A stretch of DNA of 55,809 bases. Source: Bacillota bacterium (GTDB lineage Bacteria; Bacillota; Clostridia; Christensenellales; CAG-138). The DNA is taken from NCBI GenBank assembly GCA_023399275.1, contig JAEWQH010000017.1:1-55809 (forward strand), read 5' to 3'. The notes beneath the pieces were generated by a model. It saw nothing but the letters and a program-made list of their open reading frames with translations, did not search any database and had not been told where the DNA came from. Shown here one piece after another: positions 50,363-55,809 of this stretch. How positions within the stretch are numbered: the stretch's first letter is position 1; each line of letters opens with the position of its first letter. Made by a program: the position numbers and the translations under genes.

Positions 50363-52717
50363 TTACGACAGCGCCTGCCGCATCCCCAGCACCCGCTCCA
50401 CAAACACACGCGCAATGGACGGGTCAAACTGCGCGCCGGCGCAGCGCAATATCTCCGCCGCGGCGACCTCCCGGCTCTTCGGCTTGCTGTAGATGCGCTC
50501 GTTGGTCATAGCGTCAAACGCATCCACCACCGCGAGGATGCGCGCGAGCACCGGTATCTCCTCTCTGCACAGCCCGCGCGGATAGCCCTTGCCGTCCCAA
50601 CGCTCGTGGTGCGAGAGGATGTATTCCGAGATCGGCGCGAGATCCACGTTGTTCTGCGCGATGCGAAAGCCGATCTCCGGGTGTTTTTTCATCTCCAGCC
50701 ACTCCGCGTCCGTCAGCGGCCCGGGCTTGCGCAAAATCGCGTCGTCGATGCCGACCTTGCCGATGTCGTGCAACATTGCAAAGAGCGACATCTCATCGAG
50801 CTCTTTGTTGGAGATGCCCAGTAGCTTGCCGATCTGGCCGCAGTAGTTCTGCAGGCGCTCGGCGTGCTCCTCCGTCTCCTCGCTCTTGGCGGCAAGCGTG
50901 GAGAGCAGCGCGTTGATCACGCTGCTGCGAAAGCTCTTCTCGATCATGAGCTTCCGGCGATAGGTGAGCTGCTCCGCCTCGCGCAGCACCTCGTGAATGC
51001 TCTCTCCGGCGCTCGTCCTGAGCGCGTAGCCCAGCGCGATGCTCAGCTGCAGCTTCTCGTCGCTCTCCTCAACGCAGCGCGCCAGGATGCGCTCGATGAG
51101 CTGCTCCGCGTCCTGCGCCCCCGCATTCGGCATAAGGATGAGAAACTCATCCCCGCCCCAGCGGCAGACGACGTCGTCCGGCCCGCTGCTCCGGCGCAAT
51201 ATGGCTGCGATCTGGCAGATAAACCGGTCGCCCTCATAGTGCCCAAACGCGTCGTTGACCAGCTTGAGTCCGTTGAGGTCGCCCATGATCAGCGCGCAGC
51301 AGCAGCCTTCCTTCTGGTCGTAGCGGTCGAGCAGCTCCTCCATGTACCAGCGGTTGTACAACTCCGTCATGGAGTCGTGGGACATGATGTGTTCGATCCT
51401 CCTGCGCTGCTCCTTCTCCTGCGCCACATCCCGAAAGACCATCACCACGCCGTAGATCCGCCCGTCCTCGTCGCGAATCGGGGACGCGCCGTCCGCAATC
51501 GGCGTCTTTTCGCCGCTGCGGTCGATCAGAGCGGTATGGTTGGCGAGGCCTACGATCTCGCCGGTGCTGAGTACCTTTTCGATCGGGGAGCTCACCGGCT
51601 CCTCCGTTTCTTCGTTGATCAAGCGCAAAACGGTCGAAAACTGCTCGCCCAGCGCGGCTTCGTCCCAGCCTGTCATGCGCTGCGCCGTCGGGTTGATCAG
51701 CGTAATCACGCCGTCCACGCCCGTTGCCACCACGCCGTCGCCGATGGACTGCAGCGTGATGTTGAGCAGCTCCTTCTCCCGCTCGAGCTCCCACGTCTTT
51801 TTTCGCACCTCTTTGCGCAGATACCGATTCCAGAGCAGGATCCAGAGGACCACCGCGCCGATCACCGTCACGGCGATAAGCAGGTATTCCAGATAATACC
51901 GCAGGTATAGCTGCACGCCCGCGCGGCCGAACCACTTTGCTTCGATCTGCCGCAGTTCCCCCTCGGATATCTGCGAAAAGCCGCGCTCCAGCAGCGCGAG
52001 CATCTCCGCGTCCCCCTTGCGGACCGCGCGGTGCAGCTCGCCGGAGTAGAGCGACTGCCCTTGGCTGAATTCATCCGCGATGCCCATCTGATAGAGGTAG
52101 TACAGCGCGGCCGGCTCGTCTACAACGAAAACGCTTGTTGCGCCGCTTTTTGCCGCGGCGACCACCGCCTCATAACTCGGATGCTCCACGATGCCGGTCA
52201 CGCCCGCTTCACGCAGGATCTCGATGCAGGCGTCCCCCGCCTTCACCGCAACCGAGAAACCGGAAAGCGACGCCGCATCCGTGATTCCGCCGAGCTTTTT
52301 GCTATGGTAGATGGGCACGTCGATGGTGGCGTATGCCTCGGAGAAATCCAGCCACGCACCGCGCTCCTCATTGAAGAACGCGGTGTCGATCACGTCGTAT
52401 TCGCCCGCGCGCATGCCGGCAAGCGCATCCGCCCAGTCCATCGCGACAACGTTTGCCTGCACACCGGTCTTCTCGCTCCACAGTGCCCACTGGTCGATCA
52501 GTATGCCCTGCAGCTCACCGCTTGCGTTTCGAAACACATACGGCGGGTAGTTGTCATCCATGACGACATAGATCGTCTCGGCCGCCGCCTGCGGCGCGCT
52601 CTTGCGCCCGGCCAGCCGCAGCAGCACAAAGCCGCAAGCGGCCAGCAGCGTGACACAAAGGATGGTCCATAAAAAAAGAGCCGGTTTTTTCTTCAAGATG
52701 CGATCGCCGCCTCTCAT
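50363..52717 (-). CDS. Periplasmic-sensor c-di-GMP enzyme: SBP_bac_3, PAS, GGDEF and HD-GYP
   Basis: The 784-residue membrane protein has a first helix (about 12-34), an outside amino-acid-binding-protein-like domain (about 45-265), a second helix (about 275-295), a PAS domain (about 325-440), a GGDEF domain with intact WGGDEF near 520, and an HD-GYP domain with HDIGK near 648 and HHERWDGKGYP near 715. Thus both synthesis and breakdown of c-di-GMP look possible. The sensor domain is of the same superfamily as the binding protein of the ABC importer just upstream, so the two may see the same ligand. ATG 52717 is used; a TTG at 52696 is possible. Confidence 0.9.
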   Translation of the reverse strand: MRGGDRILKKKPALFLWTILCVTLLAACGFVLLRLAGRKSAPQAAAETIYVVMDDNYPPYVFRNASGELQGILIDQWALWSEKTGVQANVVAMDWADALAGMRAGEYDVIDTAFFNEERGAWLDFSEAYATIDVPIYHSKKLGGITDAASLSGFSVAVKAGDACIEILREAGVTGIVEHPSYEAVVAAAKSGATSVFVVDEPAALYYLYQMGIADEFSQGQSLYSGELHRAVRKGDAEMLALLERGFSQISEGELRQIEAKWFGRAGVQLYLRYYLEYLLIAVTVIGAVVLWILLWNRYLRKEVRKKTWELEREKELLNITLQSIGDGVVATGVDGVITLINPTAQRMTGWDEAALGEQFSTVLRLINEETEEPVSSPIEKVLSTGEIVGLANHTALIDRSGEKTPIADGASPIRDEDGRIYGVVMVFRDVAQEKEQRRRIEHIMSHDSMTELYNRWYMEELLDRYDQKEGCCCALIMGDLNGLKLVNDAFGHYEGDRFICQIAAILRRSSGPDDVVCRWGGDEFLILMPNAGAQDAEQLIERILARCVEESDEKLQLSIALGYALRTSAGESIHEVLREAEQLTYRRKLMIEKSFRSSVINALLSTLAAKSEETEEHAERLQNYCGQIGKLLGISNKELDEMSLFAMLHDIGKVGIDDAILRKPGPLTDAEWLEMKKHPEIGFRIAQNNVDLAPISEYILSHHERWDGKGYPRGLCREEIPVLARILAVVDAFDAMTNERIYSKPKSREVAAAEILRCAGAQFDPSIARVFVERVLGMRQALS

Positions 52718-52790
52718 TCGGAATGGGTGGCCGGATGCCGTGGTTCGATCGATAAATTGTTACATGAAATGCTGTTTTTCTGTTACTTGT

Positions 52791-52819
52791 ATTGTATGCG
52801 GTCTTGCAGAATGCGTCAA
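52791..52819 (-). promoter_or_regulatory. Promoter of the GGDEF/HD-GYP gene
   Basis: TTGACG (52814-52819), exactly 17 bp, TACAAT (52791-52796) on the minus strand; leader of about 70 bases. The rest of 52718-53028 holds only the terminator at 52977. Confidence 0.7.
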
Positions 52820-52976
52820 TGGGTGATTTTTCTGTTGCAAACTGAACGCGATCGCGCAGGAAGTCTGTATAAATCACGCAGAAAACCGCGTGAATTGAGC
52901 GGATCAACCACAGCAGCCGGATCAAACGGGTTCAAAATCTCCGCACAGAACCCATCCCGGAGCTTTTTGATATGTC

Positions 52977-53003
52977 AAAAGCCGCCCAGGCCGGGCGGCT
53001 TTT
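52977..53003. terminator. Terminator of the amino-acid ABC operon
   Basis: GCCGCCC (52981-52987) pairs with GGGCGGC (52993-52999), with AAAA before and TTTT after, so it works on both strands. Confidence 0.85.
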
Positions 53004-53028
53004 AGAATCCTGTTACATCATTTCCCGT

Positions 53029-53769
53029 TCAGCGTTCGAAAAAGCGCGAGAGAAACTCCTGCGTCTCAGGCCGTCCCGGTGTGCCGAAGATCTGTTCCGG
53101 CGCGCCCTCCTCCCAGATGACGCCGTCCTTCATGAAGACTACCCCGCTCGAAACATCCCGCGCGAACGCCATCTCATGGGTCACCACGAGCATGGTCAGC
53201 CCCTCGCGCACGAGCGCCTTCATCGCATCCAGCACCTCGCCTACCATCTGCGGGTCCAGCGCGGAGGTCGGCTCGTCGAAGAGCAGTACCTCCGGCTCCA
53301 TCGCCAGCGCGCGGGCGATCGCCACGCGCTGCTTCTGCCCGCCGGAGATCTGGCGCGGCCTGGCGTGGATGTACGGCAGCATGTCGACCTTATCGAGATA
53401 GCGCCGCGCGGTCTGCTCCGCTTCGCCGCGGTCCTGACGCATGACCTTGCGAAGGCCGATCATGCAGTTCTCCAGCACCGTCATATTGTTGAAGAGGTTG
53501 AAGCTTTGAAAGACCATGCCGACCTTTGCGCGGTAAGCGCTCACGCTGTAGCCGCGCTGCGTGATATCCGCCCCGTGGAAGAGGATTTGCCCCGCGGTGG
53601 GCGTCTCCAACAGGTTGATGCAGCGAAGCAGCGTAGATTTGCCGGAGCCGGACGCGCCGATGATGCTCGTTACGTCCCCCTTGCGCACGGAAAAATCGAT
53701 GTCCCGCAGCACTGCGTTTGCGCCAAACGATTTGGAGAGGTGGCGCACGCTCAGGATCGGATCGCCCAT
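53029..53769 (-). CDS. Polar amino acid ABC transporter ATP-binding protein (GlnQ-like)
   Basis: The 246-residue ATPase has Walker A GASGSGKST, signature ISGGQKQR, Walker B VLLFDEPTSALDP and the FQSFNLFNNMTV Q-loop typical of the amino-acid importers. ATG 53769 (after GGGGGCGG) starts one base after the permease stop; the frame upstream of it overlaps the permease and is not used. Confidence 0.93.
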   Translation of the reverse strand: MGDPILSVRHLSKSFGANAVLRDIDFSVRKGDVTSIIGASGSGKSTLLRCINLLETPTAGQILFHGADITQRGYSVSAYRAKVGMVFQSFNLFNNMTVLENCMIGLRKVMRQDRGEAEQTARRYLDKVDMLPYIHARPRQISGGQKQRVAIARALAMEPEVLLFDEPTSALDPQMVGEVLDAMKALVREGLTMLVVTHEMAFARDVSSGVVFMKDGVIWEEGAPEQIFGTPGRPETQEFLSRFFER

Positions 53770-53770
53770 A

Positions 53771-54595
53771 TTACCGCCCCCTCTCGCTCTGCGCGTCGTC
53801 CCCGCGCTTATGCGGAAAGCGCAGCAGCCCGCTCGTGTGCGCCAGCGTATCGGTGGTCGCCAGATCGTAGCTGGCGTCGCCGTCAAGCTTCTTTTCCCAG
53901 CGGCGCAGCAGAACGGAGCTGATCAGCGTCATAAACAGATAGCCCGCCATCTCGATGGTGGCCGATGGAAAATAGAGAAACGTCGCGCCGACGACCGCCT
54001 TGTGCGTGGCGAAGAAATCCGTATAGCCGATGATGAACATCACCGAGGTATCCTTGAGGTTGATGATGAAGTTGTTGCCGATCTGCGGCAATATGCTGCG
54101 CAGCGCCTGCGGCAGGATCACGCTCGTCATGGTCTGCCAGTGCGTCATGCCGATGGCCTTCGCGCCCTCGGTCTGCCCCGGGTCCACGGAGAGGATGCCG
54201 CCGCGGACGGTTTCGGCCATATACGCCCCCGTGTTGACGGAGACGACGACGAACGCCGCAAGCCACACACTCTGCCACTGCGCGGCATTGTTCGTGAAGT
54301 AGGGCAGGCCGTAGTAGACAAACACCGCCTGCAGAATCATCGGCGTACCGCGAAAGACCTCGACATAGACGCGGATCAGCCCGCGCAGCGCGCCGAGCAG
54401 CCCCCTCTTGAGCGCGTTGTCCCGCTTGCCGGCCGGTATGGTCTGCAGCACGCCGCACAGAAAGCCGATCAGGCAGCCCACAAGCGTGCAGACGACCGCG
54501 AGGGACACCGTCTTCCACATGCCGTTGAGGTAGACCGACGCGTAGTTGTTCCAGAGCTTGACGATATCGCTGCCAAGCTGGGCGAGATTGCTCAT
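53771..54595 (-). CDS. Polar amino acid ABC transporter permease (HisM/GlnP type)
   Basis: The 274-residue permease has the amino-acid-importer patterns VEVFRGTPMILQ and GGILSVDPGQTEGAKAIGMTHWQTM (the EAA loop) with about five helices. The tail after about residue 235 is hydrophilic and longer than usual. ATG 54595 follows AAGGAG. A single permease gene suggests a homodimer channel. Confidence 0.92.
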   Translation of the reverse strand: MSNLAQLGSDIVKLWNNYASVYLNGMWKTVSLAVVCTLVGCLIGFLCGVLQTIPAGKRDNALKRGLLGALRGLIRVYVEVFRGTPMILQAVFVYYGLPYFTNNAAQWQSVWLAAFVVVSVNTGAYMAETVRGGILSVDPGQTEGAKAIGMTHWQTMTSVILPQALRSILPQIGNNFIINLKDTSVMFIIGYTDFFATHKAVVGATFLYFPSATIEMAGYLFMTLISSVLLRRWEKKLDGDASYDLATTDTLAHTSGLLRFPHKRGDDAQSERGR

Positions 54596-54667
54596 GCCCG
54601 CACGCTCCTTTTCCCGAGATGAACCGTTGATCCGGCCGGCCCGCCTATGCCATCCAAAGCGCCTCGA

Positions 54668-55513
54668 TCAGCCGATGGGCTGAATGGCGATGGCCTGCGC
54701 CATGACTGCATTGAAGTCGTCCGCCGTCATGCCGGAGAGAACTTTGTTGAGCGCATCCAGCAGCACGGTGTTGCCCTTTTTGACGGAGATGCCGATGTTC
54801 ACATCGCTCTCCGAAACGGCAAAATCATCCCCGCTGCCCGAGAAGTCGAGGATCACCATGTCGGAATACGCGGCCACGGCGCCCTGCGCGGTCGGCATAT
54901 CGGTGCAGACGAAATCGACCGTGCCGGTTTCGAGCGCCATGAGCATCGCAGGCGCGGTTTCGGCGGCGGGCTGGATGCTCGCCCCGTCGATCTGCGGCAG
55001 GCAGGTGTCGTACCAGATGGTGCCGAGCTGGCTCGTGCAGGATCCGCCCGCAAGGTCGGAAATGCCCTTTGCGTCGGCAAAGCTGCCGGTGTTCAGCGTC
55101 AGGCACACGATGGTTGCGTAGAGGTACGGTCCGGCAAAGTCGACGACCTCCATGCGCTCCGGCGTCATGGACTGGCCGGCGATGACCGCGTCCACCTGCC
55201 CCGTCTGCACGGCGGGGATCAGCGAATCCCAGTCCAGGCGGACGATCTCGAGCGACCAGCCGTTTGCCTCGCAGAGCTTTTTGGCCATCATAACGTCGTA
55301 GCCGTTGGCGTATTCGTTGGAGTCCTTGATGGGCACCGCGCCGTTGGCATCGTCCGGCTGCGTCCAGTTGTAGGGCGCGTAGGCGCACTCCATAGCGACG
55401 GTGAGGATGCCGTCCTCCACGCCGGAAACGGCGCTGTCCGCCGGCTTTGCGGCGCAGGCGACGCTGCCGGCGCAAAGCACCAGCGCGGACAGCAAGGCGA
55501 TGATCTTCTTCAT
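54668..55513 (-). CDS. Amino-acid-binding lipoprotein of ABC importer (family 3)
   Basis: The 281-residue protein has a lipoprotein-like signal (ALVLCAGSVAC) and the SBP_bac_3 pattern (ANGYDVMMAKKLCEANGW, VDAVIAGQSMTPERMEVVDFAGPY). ATG 55513 follows AAAGGAAA; codons upstream overlap the leader. First gene of the importer operon. The amino acid is unknown. The pocket-forming Arg usual for alpha-carboxylate binding is probably the one in TPERMEV. Confidence 0.9.
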   Translation of the reverse strand: MKKIIALLSALVLCAGSVACAAKPADSAVSGVEDGILTVAMECAYAPYNWTQPDDANGAVPIKDSNEYANGYDVMMAKKLCEANGWSLEIVRLDWDSLIPAVQTGQVDAVIAGQSMTPERMEVVDFAGPYLYATIVCLTLNTGSFADAKGISDLAGGSCTSQLGTIWYDTCLPQIDGASIQPAAETAPAMLMALETGTVDFVCTDMPTAQGAVAAYSDMVILDFSGSGDDFAVSESDVNIGISVKKGNTVLLDALNKVLSGMTADDFNAVMAQAIAIQPIG

Positions 55514-55809
55514 TGTGTTGGTTTCCTTTCCGTTATCGTTTGCAGATATCGTCATTTCCATAAAAAAACGCACGCTTTCCGATCGAAATGGAAAACGCGC
55601 GGCCCAGCATACGATGCTTCGGCGCGGAGACGCCGCCCCGCACCCGACCGATGACAGCGCTCCACTTCCGTGACAGTCTGCGACATATTCTCCCGCAGCC
55701 CAGCATCCGTCTCCCGCCCCGCGGGATCCGGTCGCTTCGGCGGCAGCCCCGTTCGCGTTCCTTCGCTACTCTTGACAGCCGCGCCGCTCTCATCAGACCT
55801 ATGAAATTG
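55514..55809. other. Upstream region of the amino-acid importer; no gene seen
   Basis: The stretch holds the leader of the binding-protein gene with an A/T run at 55560-55567. No good -10/-35 pair, hairpin or family-like reading frame is visible; an Arg-rich minus-strand frame (55533-55793) looks like chance. Confidence 0.4.

Noticed and set aside
55533..55793. Minus-strand frame of 86 codons upstream of the amino-acid-binding protein
   Set aside because: Arg-rich, no ribosome binding site, and it overlaps the leader and the start of the real gene.

Overview
The window looks like a chromosomal segment of a high-G+C Bacillota, probably a Clostridia lineage such as a Christensenellales-like gut or environmental organism. 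The basis is the family make-up: a Clostridia-type IMP dehydrogenase N-terminus, a YesM/YesN two-component pair with a carbohydrate ABC importer, a transglutaminase/DUF58/MoxR operon, and strong AGGAGG-type ribosome binding sites with several TTG and GTG starts. The taxonomic call is inference. I saw no tRNA, rRNA, insertion sequence, phage gene or CRISPR array.

Layout. 1-1230: start of guaB (minus strand) divergent from an IclR regulator. 1433-6197: MoxR ATPase, DUF58 protein and membrane transglutaminase operon. 6484-7731: MFS exporter. 7873-14519: carbohydrate ABC importer (lipoprotein, two permeases, no ATPase) divergent from its likely regulator, a YesM-like kinase and YesN-like AraC-type response regulator; two 9-bp direct repeats 21 bp apart lie between them. 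14624-22977: oligopeptide-type ABC importer with an unusually long permease and an unusually long, frameshifted binding lipoprotein, flanked by two small membrane proteins. 23444-27405: GPH sugar symporter and GH78 alpha-L-rhamnosidase. 27551-38495: an exopolysaccharide-type locus. It has a GT2 synthase with an N-terminal PilZ (c-di-GMP) domain, three proteins with wholly or partly degenerate NodB-deacetylase folds, a DivIVA-like coiled-coil protein, a membrane protein with a sigma-region-2-like head, and a GH18-like lipoprotein. 38599-44168: UDP-sugar dehydrogenase divergent from two glycosyltransferase genes. 44390-50257: IclR regulator and a catechol meta-cleavage operon (extradiol dioxygenase, reactivating-type ferredoxin, hydrolase, hydratase, aldolase, acetaldehyde dehydrogenase). 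50363-55513: amino-acid ABC importer and a periplasmic-sensor/PAS/GGDEF/HD-GYP protein.

How the parts may work together. The GGDEF/HD-GYP protein could make or break the c-di-GMP that the PilZ-glycosyltransferase would sense. The UDP-sugar dehydrogenase could supply an acidic sugar to the polysaccharide loci. The rhamnosidase, sugar importers and aromatic ring-cleavage genes together suggest use of plant glycosides whose aglycone is aromatic. These links are inference from gene content and proximity.

The two most unusual items are the PilZ-first synthase locus with its set of degenerate deacetylase domains, and an oxygen-dependent meta-cleavage pathway in what otherwise looks like a Clostridia genome.
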